A stretch of 64,000 nt of DNA from NCBI RefSeq assembly GCF_947495275.1, contig NZ_CANLYL010000002.1, positions 496,001 to 560,000 on the forward strand. Reading direction: 5' to 3'. Under the pieces are notes generated by a model that was not told where the DNA came from, did no database searches, and saw only the letters and a program-made list of their open reading frames with translations. This DNA comes from an uncultured Roseobacter sp. GTDB lineage: Bacteria; Pseudomonadota; Alphaproteobacteria; Rhodobacterales; Rhodobacteraceae. Positions within the stretch are counted from its first letter, which is position 1; each line of letters starts with the position of its first letter. A program made the position numbers and the translations under genes. Below, in pieces: positions 46,935 through 56,341 of this stretch.

Positions 46935-47363
46935 ATGACCCAAGTTAAATCGGGAGACACCGTCGCCATTCATTACACAGGGACGTTGCTGGACGGCACC
47001 ACCTTCGACAGTTCGGATGGGCGCGATCCGCTTGAATTCGTGGTCGGCTCCGGCCAGATTATTCCCGGGTTGGATGTTGCCTTGTCGGGTATGGAAGTTG
47101 GCGAAAAAAAGACGGTCGATATCCCTTGTGCCGAAGCCTATGGCCCCTTGAATCCGGAGATGCGTCAGGCGGTACCGCGGGAGGGTATTCCGGCGGATAT
47201 CAAGCTTGATATCGGCACGCAGTTGCAGATGCAGACACCTGACGGGCAGGCCATGGCGGTTATGATTGTGGACGTTGATGAGGCGACCGTGACGCTGGAC
47301 GCAAATCATCCGCTCGCAGGCAAGGACCTCAAATTCGACATTGAGTTGATTTCCATCAGCTGA
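46935..47363 (+). CDS. FKBP-type peptidyl-prolyl isomerase (SlyD-like)
   Basis: A 142-residue FKBP domain with a chaperone-type flap. TVAIHYTGTLLDGTTFDSS opens the domain, GSGQIIPGLDVALSGMEVGE forms the pocket, and the insert-in-flap region carries EAYGPLNPEMRQAVPREGI. It lacks the long His-rich metal tail of E. coli SlyD. ATG 46935 was selected since it starts the domain; ATG 46920 adds five residues. It is a single cytoplasmic gene, divergent from the dehalogenase. Confidence 0.9.
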   Translation: MTQVKSGDTVAIHYTGTLLDGTTFDSSDGRDPLEFVVGSGQIIPGLDVALSGMEVGEKKTVDIPCAEAYGPLNPEMRQAVPREGIPADIKLDIGTQLQMQTPDGQAMAVMIVDVDEATVTLDANHPLAGKDLKFDIELISIS

Positions 47364-47376
47364 TCGCGCTGTGCGG

Positions 47377-47709
47377 CTAGCTGTCGTCTCCCGGACGGTT
47401 GACGGGTGTGCGGGCGATTGGCAGCCCTGCGATCTTTGCGTTAAGCTCAGCCGCCTTCTGAACAGCGGCGTCTTGCAACTCACGCGCTTCGTCGGTGGGG
47501 AATTCACCCTGCATCAGGGCATTGATGATCGGTTTGGATGTCTCCAGGCCGGCTTGTAGCTTGGGTTGCAGAACCGGATCGGACCACATGGCCGCTGAAA
47601 AAGTGGCGGCAGTTACCGGCATCAACAGCCAGGCGAAGAGGCGCGCGCGGCTTGCGCGCCGGATATAGCGAGCTTGTCGCAGGGTACGGGAATCAGCACG
47701 TTGAAACAT
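47377..47709 (-). CDS. Small membrane-anchored protein of unknown function
   Basis: A 110-residue protein. The basic N terminus (RRASRAR) is followed by one hydrophobic stretch, LFAWLLMPVTAATFSAAMW, and a largely helical acidic tail (DEARELQDAAVQKAAELNAKI). It probably has its tail outside the membrane. ATG 47709 lacks a clear ribosome site and TTG 47724 is an alternative. It is convergent with the FKBP gene, 13 bases from its stop. Its homologues are not recognised. Confidence 0.55.
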   Translation of the reverse strand: MFQRADSRTLRQARYIRRASRARLFAWLLMPVTAATFSAAMWSDPVLQPKLQAGLETSKPIINALMQGEFPTDEARELQDAAVQKAAELNAKIAGLPIARTPVNRPGDDS

Positions 47710-47774
47710 GAAATGAGCGTACAAATCGAATATGGCATCAGTGGGGCGTTATCGCCGGCCCCTTGCTTCAAATG

Positions 47775-48566
47775 CTAGATGTTTTCGCCCTGTGGCATGC
47801 CGAGCACGTGATAGCCACCATCAACGCGAATGATCTCGCCGGTTGTGCAGGCTCCTGCGTCGGAGGCCAGATAAACGGCCGTCCCGCCAACGGCCTCCAG
47901 GGTTGCATTGGCGCGCAAGGGTGCGTTCTGATCCGTGTGTTTGAGCGTTTTTCGCGCGCCGCCAATGGCTGCGCCCGCGAGCGTTTTCATCGGCCCGGGT
48001 GAGATCGCATTGACACGAATGCCATCTGGACCCAGATCATTGGCCAGATATCGGGTGGTACTTTCCAGCGCAGCCTTGGCCACGCCCATGACGTTGTAAT
48101 TTGGCACAACCGTGTTGCTGCCCTGGTAGGTCAGCGTCAGCAACGTGCCGCCATTCTCGACCATCAAAGGATGCGCCCGGCGCGCGACCTCAATGAAAGA
48201 GTAAGCGCTGATGTCCATGGTCCGTTTGAAATTGGCGCGACTTGTGTTGAGGAACCGGCCCGTCAACTCGTTCTTGTCTGAAAAAGCGATGGCGTGCACG
48301 ACAAAGCCGATCGTCGGCCAGCGCGCTCCCAGTTTCTCGAAAGCGCCGTCGAGGGAGGCGTCATCGGTCACATCGACGTCGACCATGAAATCCGAACCGA
48401 CCGAAGCTGCGAGGGGCGCGAGCCGGGACCCAAAGGCGTCACCCTGATAGGTGAACGCCAGCTCTGCGCCCGCCTCGGCCATGGCTTTGGCAATGCCCCA
48501 AGCGATGGAGCGTTCATTGGCCACCCCCATGACAAGGCCGCGTTTTCCGTTCAGTAGACCAGACAT
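47775..48566 (-). CDS. fabI: Enoyl-ACP reductase (NADH)
   Basis: A 263-residue SDR-type enzyme for the last reduction step of fatty-acid elongation. The FabI pattern is seen: GKRGLVMGVANERSIAWGIA at the N terminus, TYQGDAFG, and the catalytic Tyr-x6-Lys as NYNVMGVAKAALES. The C-terminal YHVLGMPQGENI is normal. It is third in the order fabA-fabB-fabI, ten bases after fabB. A triclosan-sensitive housekeeping FabI is likely. Confidence 0.95.
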   Translation of the reverse strand: MSGLLNGKRGLVMGVANERSIAWGIAKAMAEAGAELAFTYQGDAFGSRLAPLAASVGSDFMVDVDVTDDASLDGAFEKLGARWPTIGFVVHAIAFSDKNELTGRFLNTSRANFKRTMDISAYSFIEVARRAHPLMVENGGTLLTLTYQGSNTVVPNYNVMGVAKAALESTTRYLANDLGPDGIRVNAISPGPMKTLAGAAIGGARKTLKHTDQNAPLRANATLEAVGGTAVYLASDAGACTTGEIIRVDGGYHVLGMPQGENI

Positions 48567-48576
48567 ATGTGCTCTC

Positions 48577-49806
48577 TTACCCCTGATACTTGGACAGGAT
48601 CATGGACCCGTTGGTGCCACCAAAACCGAAAGAGTTGGTCATCACGGAATCGAGCCCGGCATTTTCAACAAGCTCCGTGGCAATCTCATCAGCTTGGAAA
48701 GCCGGGTCCAAGGTCTCAACATTGATCGAAGGCGCGATGAAATCTTCCTTCAGCATCAGCAGGCAGTAGATCGCTTCCTGCGCGCCCGCAGCCCCCTGGC
48801 TGTGCCCGGTCATCGATTTGGTCGAACTGACAGGCGGCTGGTTCATGCCCTCAAAGGCGCGGCGCACGGCTTCGATCTCCGGCTGATCACCGGCAGGAGT
48901 GCTGGTGCCATGCGCGTTGATATAGCTGACACTGCGGCCCGCTGGTAACGTCTCAAGGGCGATCTGCATAGCGCGACCGCCGCCTTCGCCAGAGGGTGCC
49001 ACCATGTCGTGGCCGTCCGATGTGGCCGCATAGCCGGTCACTTCAGCGTAGATATCTGCACCCCGCGCAAGCGCGTGATCCAGATCTTCCAAGACGACAA
49101 TCCCGCCGCCCCCGGAGATTACAAACCCATCCCTGTTGGCGTCAAAGGCGCGGCTCGCCGTGTCCGGCGCGTCATTATATTTGCTGCTCATCGCGCCCAT
49201 GGCGTCGAAAAGGCAGGAGAGCGTCCAGTCGAGCTCTTCGCCGCCACCTGCAAACATCACATCCTGCTTACCCAGCATGATCTGTTCGGCTGCGTTGCCG
49301 ATGCAGTGCAGCGAGGTCGAACAGGCCGAAGTGATCGAATAGTTGATACCCTTGATCTTATAGGCCGTGCTGAGGTTGGCGCTGACGGTCGAGGACATGC
49401 ATTTCGGCACGGCGAAGGGCCCAATGCGCTTTGTCGCACCCGTTTCCTTTACCACGTTGTGCGCGGTCAGCATGGCGCTGGTGGAGGGACCGCCAGAGCC
49501 AGCTACCAGCCCTGTGCGCGGGTGGGAAACCACATCTTCGCCCAGCCCGGCATCCTCAATCGCCTGGGCCATGGCGATGTAGGAATAGGCAGCGCCTGGT
49601 CCCATGAACCGCAATGTGCGTTTGTCGATATGCTCTGATACGTTGATCTTGAGCGTGCCGGCGACCCGGCTGCGGAACCCATGTTCTGCCATCTCCGGGC
49701 TGGCGACGATGCCGCTCTTGCCCGCTTTGAGAGAGGCCAGAACCTCTTCGGCATTGTTCCCGATGGATGAGACGATCCCCAATCCTGTCACGACGACGCG
49801 GCGCAT
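48577..49806 (-). CDS. fabB: 3-oxoacyl-ACP synthase I
   Basis: A 409-residue ketosynthase. Catalytic Cys is in [17 protein letters not shown] near residue 163, the two His are in [13 protein letters not shown] (near 300) and [13 protein letters not shown] (near 335), and [11 protein letters not shown] closes the active site. It is the elongase of the FabA/FabB anaerobic unsaturated fatty-acid pathway. ATG 49806 has GGAG upstream. It is 37 bases downstream of fabA and is followed by fabI. Confidence 0.94.
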   Translation of the reverse strand: MRRVVVTGLGIVSSIGNNAEEVLASLKAGKSGIVASPEMAEHGFRSRVAGTLKINVSEHIDKRTLRFMGPGAAYSYIAMAQAIEDAGLGEDVVSHPRTGLVAGSGGPSTSAMLTAHNVVKETGATKRIGPFAVPKCMSSTVSANLSTAYKIKGINYSITSACSTSLHCIGNAAEQIMLGKQDVMFAGGGEELDWTLSCLFDAMGAMSSKYNDAPDTASRAFDANRDGFVISGGGGIVVLEDLDHALARGADIYAEVTGYAATSDGHDMVAPSGEGGGRAMQIALETLPAGRSVSYINAHGTSTPAGDQPEIEAVRRAFEGMNQPPVSSTKSMTGHSQGAAGAQEAIYCLLMLKEDFIAPSINVETLDPAFQADEIATELVENAGLDSVMTNSFGFGGTNGSMILSKYQG

Positions 49807-49843
49807 GGCGCTCTCCTTCATTCCTTCGATGCGTGTTCAGGCG

Positions 49844-50353
49844 TCAGCTTTCTGACAGCGCGACCTTCATGTCAGTCACCTGATAGATGGTTTCGCCGTC
49901 TGCTTCCACACGGCCATTGGCAACCCCCATTGTCAAGCGCCGGGTCTGTATGGCTTTCGTAAAATCAACGTAATAGGTCAGCATCTTGCGATCGGGACGG
50001 ACCATACCGGTCAGTTTCACTTCACCGACCCCCAGCGCGTAGCCGCGCCCCTGCCAGCCCCGCCAGCCGAGGTTGAAACCCGTAAGCTGCCAGAGCCCAT
50101 CAAGCCCCAGGCAGCCGGGCATGATCGGATTGCCCGGAAAGTGGCACTCAAAAAACCATAGATCGGGCTGGATATCGAACTCTGCGACAACATGTCCTTT
50201 GCCGTGCTCTCCGCCGTCGCCAGAGATATCGGTAATCCGATCCATCATCAGCATCGGGGGTTCGGGGAGTTGGGCGTTGCCGGGCCCGAAAAGCTCGCCG
50301 CGGGCGCATTTTAGCAGGTCATCTTTGTCGAAATTTGTCGGGTATTGGGCCAT
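49844..50353 (-). CDS. fabA: 3-hydroxydecanoyl-ACP dehydratase/isomerase
   Basis: A 169-residue hot-dog enzyme that makes and isomerises trans-2-decenoyl-ACP, committing to unsaturated fatty acids. The diagnostic active-site segment [20 protein letters not shown] contains the catalytic His near residue 70 and an Asp near 84. AGGAGA precedes ATG 50353. It is the first gene of the fabA-fabB-fabI run and is divergent from irr, a conserved arrangement in Rhodobacterales. Confidence 0.95.
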   Translation of the reverse strand: MAQYPTNFDKDDLLKCARGELFGPGNAQLPEPPMLMMDRITDISGDGGEHGKGHVVAEFDIQPDLWFFECHFPGNPIMPGCLGLDGLWQLTGFNLGWRGWQGRGYALGVGEVKLTGMVRPDRKMLTYYVDFTKAIQTRRLTMGVANGRVEADGETIYQVTDMKVALSES

Positions 50354-50503
50354 TCTGGCGCGTCTCCTGCTGGGCAAGTCTTGTTATTCAAACCCCTCTA
50401 GCACCCGGTTCGGGAACTCTGCAAGAGTAACGGACCCGCAGAGGTGTCAGGAATTCTTAAGAAAACTTCGTGACAACGGCTATTGGAAATCGCCGGAATC
50501 CGA

Positions 50504-50533
50504 TTGAAAACACACCTGTGTATCCCTTATATA
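50504..50533 (+). promoter_or_regulatory. Candidate irr promoter
   Basis: TTGAAA at 50504-50509, an 18-base spacer and TATATA at 50528-50533, 27 bases upstream of the irr ATG. The spacing is acceptable for a housekeeping promoter. No Fur or ICE box could be assigned with confidence. Confidence 0.42.
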
Positions 50534-50560
50534 GCGAATGTAAGGACACAAGAGGCTGTC

Positions 50561-50980
50561 ATGACGAGCGCGCAACATAACGTAGGGACATCATGGCTCG
50601 CGAAAGCGGGGCTCAGGCCAACACGGCAGAGGGTCACCCTGGCGGCGCTTCTGATCGGTGATGGGCAGCATCGGCACGTGACGGCAGAAAGCCTGTTCGA
50701 AGCTGCCAAGTCGCATGGCGAAGCGGTTTCACTGGCCACAGTCTACAATACGCTTCGAGCATTCTGTGACGTTGGTCTGATGCAGGAAGTCACGGTGGAT
50801 GGATCGAAAAGCTATTTCGATACCAATACCCACGATCATCCGCATTTCTACTGGGAGGATGACGCAACCCTGACCGATGCCCCATCGGAAGAGTTGGTGA
50901 TTGCGCGACTGCCCGACGCACCGGAAGGTGCCGAGATTGCATCGGTTGACGTGGTCATCCGTCTGCGCCGTAAATCCTGA
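50561..50980 (+). CDS. irr: Fur-family iron response regulator Irr
   Basis: A 139-residue Fur-superfamily transcription factor. The winged helix includes GLRPTRQRVTLAALLIGDG, HVTAESLFEAAKSHG and SLATVYNTLRAFCDVGLM; the hinge and dimerisation part has DTNTHDHPHFYWEDD, the His-rich haem/metal area of Irr. ATG 50561 is preferred over 50483 as it gives the usual length. In alphaproteobacteria Irr represses iron-consuming genes when haem is scarce. It is divergent from fabA. Confidence 0.88.
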   Translation: MTSAQHNVGTSWLAKAGLRPTRQRVTLAALLIGDGQHRHVTAESLFEAAKSHGEAVSLATVYNTLRAFCDVGLMQEVTVDGSKSYFDTNTHDHPHFYWEDDATLTDAPSEELVIARLPDAPEGAEIASVDVVIRLRRKS

Positions 50981-51209
50981 ATTTCAGAGGGCGGGGCGTG
51001 CTCGCCTGCTTTGTCAGTCATTCGGGCGGGGCGAACCCAGGCGTCCCGAAAGGACCCTGAAATAGCGTCACAAACGGATCGAAGCTGCGATACCATTCCC
51101 GTTAAACTCCGATTTCAGGGGGGTAGAGCTCGCGCGAGGATTGGCTTTCTGTTTGGTTCCACAGAATGGCCCGGAATTCTTTTTCGGGCTTATGGCCGCG
51201 TCTGACGCG

Positions 51210-52079
51210 TCAGAACCATTGCCCGGGTTCCATCAACCCCAGATCAAGTAATTGTCGGGAGTGCCATTCAAAGGGCGCTGAATTGTGCCATTTGAAAGTC
51301 GGAATTTCATGGGTGCTGCCCGGGTTGCTCTTGAGTGCCTTTGCGGTACGGAACGAGCAGATCGTTGCGGTGATATTGTGATGCCAGGGGCAGGCATATG
51401 TGTTGTATTCTTCATCCGAGAAAGTGTGATCCTCACGCAAGGCCAGTCCCGGTTTGGCTCGAAAAATAGCGATCCTGTCAATCTTGCGCCGCGCGTGGGG
51501 AATATGCTCTTCGAAGCGCCAGCGCAGCCCGCCGTAAAAGTCTAGCTGTCGGTCTTTTGGATCATAGTTCCGCTGCGCATCTTTTCGCGCCAACGCATAA
51601 TAACCCGAGCGGTCCAGATGCGCCCGGTCGAGCGACACCGCATCTGGATGGTGTGACAGATCGTCGGAATAAAGGTCGATCACGTAAGTGAGCATGGCAT
51701 CGCGGCGTTCTTCGGAATGAAATGCCAGCAACTCGCCGATGCTGCGTGTCTCGCAGAAGGGGAAAAACAAATATTCGGCGTTGTAGCAGTAAAACATCCA
51801 CTGCCCGGTCGCCAGCGCGGCCAATCGACTGACCGCCTCTTCGACCGCGTTCTCGGCCGTGGCATCGTAATCGATGCGGTGCACCAACCTGTCCAAATCG
51901 TCGGGCAGGTCAAACTTCTCGGGCATAAACGCAATCACCGTGGCAAAGCCAATCTGAAGATGATGTCGGAGCGTCGTGGCCACTTCGACGTCATCTTCCA
52001 CGAAGATCAGCGCAACGGGGCCCCGGGTCAGCGTGGCGCCGCCGCTTTTCTGAAAATCTTTCAGGCTGGTATAGTGCAT
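51210..52079 (-). CDS. Conserved protein, possible glycosyltransferase-like fold
   Basis: A 289-residue cytoplasmic protein I could not place with certainty. The N-terminal half resembles a nucleotide-diphospho-sugar (GT-A) fold: VALIFVEDDVEVATTLRHHL, FMPEKFDLPDD, then WMFYCYNAEYLFFPF and DAMLTYVIDLYSDDL. The C-terminal part is rich in Trp, His and Arg (HEIPTFKWHN). No signal peptide or membrane span is seen. The frame is long and the codon use like that of the neighbours, so it is a real gene. It lies between irr and miaB, unlinked to either. Confidence 0.72.
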   Translation of the reverse strand: MHYTSLKDFQKSGGATLTRGPVALIFVEDDVEVATTLRHHLQIGFATVIAFMPEKFDLPDDLDRLVHRIDYDATAENAVEEAVSRLAALATGQWMFYCYNAEYLFFPFCETRSIGELLAFHSEERRDAMLTYVIDLYSDDLSHHPDAVSLDRAHLDRSGYYALARKDAQRNYDPKDRQLDFYGGLRWRFEEHIPHARRKIDRIAIFRAKPGLALREDHTFSDEEYNTYACPWHHNITATICSFRTAKALKSNPGSTHEIPTFKWHNSAPFEWHSRQLLDLGLMEPGQWF

Positions 52080-52191
52080 AGAGGGCTCCGAAAGCGATCA
52101 TTGCCCAGAATCAGTTAAATTGACGTGCATTGCAAGCCATTGCCTGTGCTGATAGGCACCGCGCCAACCCCTTATGATCCGGATCCGACCC

Positions 52192-53517
52192 ATGGCAGAG
52201 CCCAAAAAGCTATTCATCAAAACATATGGCTGTCAGATGAATGTCTATGACAGTGAGCGGATGGCTGAATCCCTCGGCGGGCAGGGCTATGTTGAGACGA
52301 CGAATGCCGAAGATGCGGATATGATCCTGCTCAACACCTGCCACATTCGCGAAAAAGCCGCGGAGAAGGTTTATTCCGAATTGGGCCGGCTGAAAGCGTT
52401 GAAAACTGTCAACCCAGACCTGAAGATCGGGGTGGCCGGCTGCGTGGCGCAGGCCGAAGGTGAAGAGATCATGCGCCGCCAACCGGCCGTCGATCTCGTC
52501 GTCGGGCCACAGTCCTATCATCGTTTGCCCGAAATGGAGGCGCAGGTCCGCTCTGGAGAGAAATCGCTCGATACCGATTTCCCTCAGGAGGATAAATTCG
52601 CCGCCTTGAAAAGCCGCCCCAAAGCCGCGCGGGCCCCTTCAGCGTTCTTGACCGTACAGGAAGGCTGCGACAAATTCTGCGCCTTTTGTGTGGTTCCTTA
52701 CACGCGGGGTGCTGAAACCAGCCGTCCGGTGGCGCGAATTCTTGAAGAGGCGCGCGAATTAGTGGACCGGGGCGTGCGTGAAATCACCTTGCTGGGCCAG
52801 AATGTGAATGCCTTCCACGGTGCAGGAGAGGATGGTTCGGAAAAAACCCTCGCCGATCTGATCTGGAAATTGAACGAGATCAACGGGCTGGCACGCATCC
52901 GGTTTACGACATCACACCCCAACGACATGACCGATGACCTGATCGATGCGCATGGGGCTTGTGAAAAACTCATGCCCTATCTGCATCTGCCCGTCCAATC
53001 GGGGTCGGATCGCATCCTCAAGCGCATGAACCGCAGTCACACCGCTGAAAGCTATCTGCGGGTCATTGAACGCATTCGTGCCGCGCGCCCCGACATCCTG
53101 ATGTCCGGCGATTTTATCGTGGGGTTTCCGGAAGAGACCGAAGAAGATTTTCAGGCGACACTGGCGCTGATCGAAGCGGTGAAATACGGCTATGCCTATT
53201 CGTTCAAGTACTCCACCCGTCCCGGCACGCCCGCCGCCGAACGGCCACAGGTGGACCCGAACGAAGCGGATGAACGGCTGCAACGCATTCAGGCGCTGAT
53301 TACCGATCAGCAACAGCAAATACAAAATGAGATGGTGGGGCGTGACTTGTCTGTCCTGGTCGAAAAACCGGGGCGCAATCCGGGGCAGATGGTGGGGAAA
53401 TCTGAGTACCTGCATGCGGTGCATATCGACAACTCCGATGCGCAGATCGGTGACATCGTTCCGGTGAGAATCACTGAGGCCAAGCGAAATTCTTTGGCAG
53501 CATTGCGGCGAAAATAA
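52192..53517 (+). CDS. miaB: tRNA-2-methylthio-N6-dimethylallyladenosine synthase
   Basis: A 441-residue radical-SAM methylthiotransferase that modifies A37 of tRNAs reading UNN codons. The N-terminal cluster cysteines are in [25 protein letters not shown] and [11 protein letters not shown], and the radical-SAM CxxxCxxC is [15 protein letters not shown] near residue 155. A TRAM domain ([10 protein letters not shown] onwards) ends the protein. ATG 52192 was chosen to fit the family start; ATG 52174 adds six residues. Confidence 0.95.
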   Translation: MAEPKKLFIKTYGCQMNVYDSERMAESLGGQGYVETTNAEDADMILLNTCHIREKAAEKVYSELGRLKALKTVNPDLKIGVAGCVAQAEGEEIMRRQPAVDLVVGPQSYHRLPEMEAQVRSGEKSLDTDFPQEDKFAALKSRPKAARAPSAFLTVQEGCDKFCAFCVVPYTRGAETSRPVARILEEARELVDRGVREITLLGQNVNAFHGAGEDGSEKTLADLIWKLNEINGLARIRFTTSHPNDMTDDLIDAHGACEKLMPYLHLPVQSGSDRILKRMNRSHTAESYLRVIERIRAARPDILMSGDFIVGFPEETEEDFQATLALIEAVKYGYAYSFKYSTRPGTPAAERPQVDPNEADERLQRIQALITDQQQQIQNEMVGRDLSVLVEKPGRNPGQMVGKSEYLHAVHIDNSDAQIGDIVPVRITEAKRNSLAALRRK

Positions 53518-53702
53518 GGGTTAACTTTGCACAGATTGGCAGAAATCTGCAGGCTGAGACTTCAGTAGTGCTTGAGCAGAGACAATAAATGCCTAGGCTT
53601 GCAGCAAATATCATTAGATTTTAGACATCTGGTTGTTATTTTTTTCCGCAATCCGTTCCGGTCTGCGGTGACTTGTTCGAGTGCTAAAGCGAGGTAGAGT
53701 CC

Positions 53703-54278
53703 TTGGGGTTTAATTTTTTCGGCATGGCGCGTCCACTTGCCTGTTTTGTGATCAGCGGCGTGGTTGCGGTAGCTGGCAGCATAAGTGCTGCTCAGGAAAA
53801 CTCGCAAGGCGGGCTGGACCGGGGCCAATATATACCCAATATCTGGGTTGATCCGGACGGTTGCGAGCATTGGGTTATGGATGATGGCGCCGAAGGTTTC
53901 ATGACACCGCATGTTACGCGAGACGGCCTGCCGGTCTGCCGCGAGGGCAATGTTTGCGGCGTTTTGAACGCGGACCCGTTTTTTGCCAGCGGCAGCCCGA
54001 GCATCAGCGCCAGCGGGCGCGATAGCCTGATCGATTTTTTTGCGACAACCAAGGCGCGCTCATATGTGATCACCGGCCATACCGACAGCCAGGGGTCAGA
54101 TGCCGCGAACATGCAGTTGTCTCTTGCGCGAGCCAATACCGTGGCGGGTATCGCCCGATCGCAGGGAGCGTCTATCTCTGATATCCGCGGGTATGGGGAA
54201 CGTCAGCCCAAAGCATCAAATCAAACCGCATCCGGCAGGGCACAGAATCGCCGCGTTGAAATCACATGTATTCGGTAG
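53703..54278 (+). CDS. Exported OmpA-domain protein with WVDP module
   Basis: A 191-residue secreted protein. The signal region (LACFVISGVVAVAGSISAA) is followed by a short module NIWVDPDGCEHWVMDDGAEG with two Cys further on in LPVCREGNVCG, and then an OmpA peptidoglycan-binding domain (about 90-191; VITGHTDSQGSDAANMQLS and SGRAQNRRVEI). GAGGTAGAG eight bases upstream supports TTG 53703; ATG 53724 is an alternative. The module recurs in the next gene. It probably sits in the envelope, with the OmpA part holding peptidoglycan. Confidence 0.82.
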   Translation: MGFNFFGMARPLACFVISGVVAVAGSISAAQENSQGGLDRGQYIPNIWVDPDGCEHWVMDDGAEGFMTPHVTRDGLPVCREGNVCGVLNADPFFASGSPSISASGRDSLIDFFATTKARSYVITGHTDSQGSDAANMQLSLARANTVAGIARSQGASISDIRGYGERQPKASNQTASGRAQNRRVEITCIR

Positions 54279-54290
54279 GGAGGGCTCACA

Positions 54291-54599
54291 ATGAAATTCT
54301 CTAAAGCAGTTTTTTTCACAGCCTTCTCTCTGGCGCTTGCCGGCTGTGGCGAATTAGGTGCCAGCAAGGGTGCGGATGATGGCTTTGACGCCAAAGATCT
54401 GTCAGAACTGAAGGCCGGTATTTGGGTGGATCCAAACGGCTGTGATCACTGGATCATCGACGATGGGCTCGAAGGTTATCTTTCCGCCCGACTGGACCGG
54501 AAAACCGGAAAACCGGTCTGCTCGGGAATCGCTGCTCCGACGCAAACGACGGGCAATTTCAAAGGCGGTGCCACTACGATTATCGGCGACATCTTCTGA
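54291..54599 (+). CDS. Small lipoprotein with WVDP module
   Basis: A 102-residue predicted lipoprotein. The signal peptide ends with the lipobox LALAGC, so Cys19 or so would be acylated. The mature part contains GIWVDPNGCDHWIIDDGLEG and later GKPVCSG, matching the OmpA protein encoded 12 bases upstream. The rest is low-complexity Thr and Gly. It is likely cotranscribed with and related by duplication to the upstream gene. Confidence 0.8.
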   Translation: MKFSKAVFFTAFSLALAGCGELGASKGADDGFDAKDLSELKAGIWVDPNGCDHWIIDDGLEGYLSARLDRKTGKPVCSGIAAPTQTTGNFKGGATTIIGDIF

Positions 54600-54741
54600 T
54601 TTATCGCTATCGACAAAGCTCAGGGCGCACCGCGATTATCGGCGCGCCCATTCGTATGCCAGTATTTGTTCCAATTTTTGTGAATTTAATGTGGTTGCGC
54701 TTGCGTTGCCGCTGTGTAATTGGCACCGTCCGAACAACCCC

Positions 54742-55776
54742 ATGCCCGAGGATCAGCGATTGGCTGTCAGCGACCAAAGTTCCCAAGAAGCTCTGAGTGC
54801 CGCGCCCGGTGGCAAAATCGAATTTCCTGACAATCGTCTGCTCATTGATCTGTGCGGCCCCTATGATGCTCATCTGGCGCAAATCGAAAAGGCGCTGGGG
54901 GTTCAGATTGTTCGGCGCGGCAACCAGCTGAACGTTTTGGGGGAGGCGGATGTACGCAGTGATGCGCTGCGTGTCCTGCATGCGCTTTACGCGCGGCTCG
55001 AAGCGGGGCGCGTGGTCGAACCCGCGGATGTGGACCGCGAGTTGCGCATGGGCCCGTTCGAGGAAGCGACCGGCACTCAGGACGGTGATCAGCTGGAAAT
55101 GCCAATCGGCAACCGGATCGAGATACAGACCCGCAAGAAACGGGTCGAACCGCGTACCGATGCTCAAAAGGCCTATGTGCAGTCGCTGTTTGAGAACGAA
55201 CTTGCCTTTGGCATTGGCCCGGCGGGAACCGGCAAAACCTATCTGGCGGTTGCTGTCGGCGTTTCCATGTTTCTTGCGGGGCAGGTCGACAAGATCATCC
55301 TATCACGCCCGGCGGTTGAAGCTGGTGAGCGGCTGGGGTTTCTGCCCGGCGACATGAAGGACAAGGTCGACCCCTACATGCAGCCCCTTTACGACGCGTT
55401 GGGGGATTTTCTGCCGGGCAAGCAACTGGCCAAACTCATCGAGGAAAAGCAGATCGAAATTGCGCCGCTGGCCTTTATGCGGGGACGCACGCTTTCAAAT
55501 GCCTTTGTGGTTCTGGATGAGGCGCAAAACGCCACCTCCATGCAGATGAAGATGTTTCTGACCCGCCTCGGAGAAGGCTCGCGCATGGTGATCACTGGCG
55601 ACCGGACCCAAATTGATTTGCCGCGCGGTGTGTCTTCGGGCCTTTCGGATGCCGAACGTTTGCTGAAAACGATTCCGAAGATCAGTTTCAACTATTTCAC
55701 GTCAAAAGACGTCGTGCGCCACCCCTTGGTTGCGGCGATCATCGAGGCTTATGAAGCTGACACACCACCGGCGTAG
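54742..55776 (+). CDS. phoH: PhoH-family ATPase
   Basis: A 344-residue P-loop protein of the PhoH family. An N-terminal KH-like segment (about 25-95) is followed by the helicase-like ATPase with Walker A FGIGPAGTGKTYLAVA near residue 145 and Walker B AFVVLDEAQNATSMQMKMF, then ITGDRTQIDLPRG. It is associated with RNA metabolism. ATG 54742 is chosen; the frame is open further upstream but overlaps the lipoprotein gene. It is followed by ybeY, a standard pairing. Confidence 0.93.
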   Translation: MPEDQRLAVSDQSSQEALSAAPGGKIEFPDNRLLIDLCGPYDAHLAQIEKALGVQIVRRGNQLNVLGEADVRSDALRVLHALYARLEAGRVVEPADVDRELRMGPFEEATGTQDGDQLEMPIGNRIEIQTRKKRVEPRTDAQKAYVQSLFENELAFGIGPAGTGKTYLAVAVGVSMFLAGQVDKIILSRPAVEAGERLGFLPGDMKDKVDPYMQPLYDALGDFLPGKQLAKLIEEKQIEIAPLAFMRGRTLSNAFVVLDEAQNATSMQMKMFLTRLGEGSRMVITGDRTQIDLPRGVSSGLSDAERLLKTIPKISFNYFTSKDVVRHPLVAAIIEAYEADTPPA

Positions 55777-55806
55777 CGGCGTGGCTTTGAAGCGCAGGGC
55801 AAACGC

Positions 55807-56304
55807 ATGCTTGAGGTTCTGATCGAAGCTGATGGGTGGGCGCAGGTGCCGCTGGAATCTCTCGCGGGACGCGCCGTGACGGCAACGCTTTGCAAAGTTG
55901 GTATCGCCCCGGAAGATGCAGAAATTTCGCTGCTGGCGTGCAGCGACGCGCGCATCGCCGATCTGAATTCGGAATTTCGCGACAAAACAACTGCTACAAA
56001 TGTATTGAGTTGGCCGGCTGTGGACCTCGCACCCGATGTTGACGGTGCCCGTCCCAAGGCGCCGGAACGTGATTTCGACGGGACATACGAGCTCGGTGAT
56101 ATCGCCATCGCCTTTGAAACCTGCCTGCGCGAAGCAGCCGAAATGCAAAAATCTATGGAAGATCACGTAACCCATCTTATCGTTCACGGCCTGTTACATC
56201 TTTTGGGATATGACCACGGCCGTGACCGCGATGCCACGCTCATGGAGGCATTGGAAACCGAAATACTTGGCAAACTGGGTCTCGATGACCCATATAGGAA
56301 CTGA
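55807..56304 (+). CDS. ybeY: rRNA maturation endonuclease
   Basis: A 165-residue zinc metalloprotein acting in 16S rRNA 3'-end maturation and ribosome quality control. The metal motif His-x3-His-x5-His is in VHGLLHLLGYDHGRD near residue 125-140, and the conserved NSEFRDKTTATNVLSWP precedes it. It follows phoH by 30 bases and precedes corC by 37, the usual order. Confidence 0.94.
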   Translation: MLEVLIEADGWAQVPLESLAGRAVTATLCKVGIAPEDAEISLLACSDARIADLNSEFRDKTTATNVLSWPAVDLAPDVDGARPKAPERDFDGTYELGDIAIAFETCLREAAEMQKSMEDHVTHLIVHGLLHLLGYDHGRDRDATLMEALETEILGKLGLDDPYRN

Positions 56305-56341
56305 TCGGCCCCAGAGCCGAGCCATTCTAGAACAGGACCCA

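Noticed and set aside
51169-51189. Short GCCCG/CGGGC hairpin downstream of irr
   Set aside because: Only five pairs, with the T-rich part in the loop rather than after the stem.
15280-55896. Other TTTGCAAA octamers at 15280, 39035, 44156 and 55889
   Set aside because: They are single copies inside coding sequence and are used only as background for the clustered sites.
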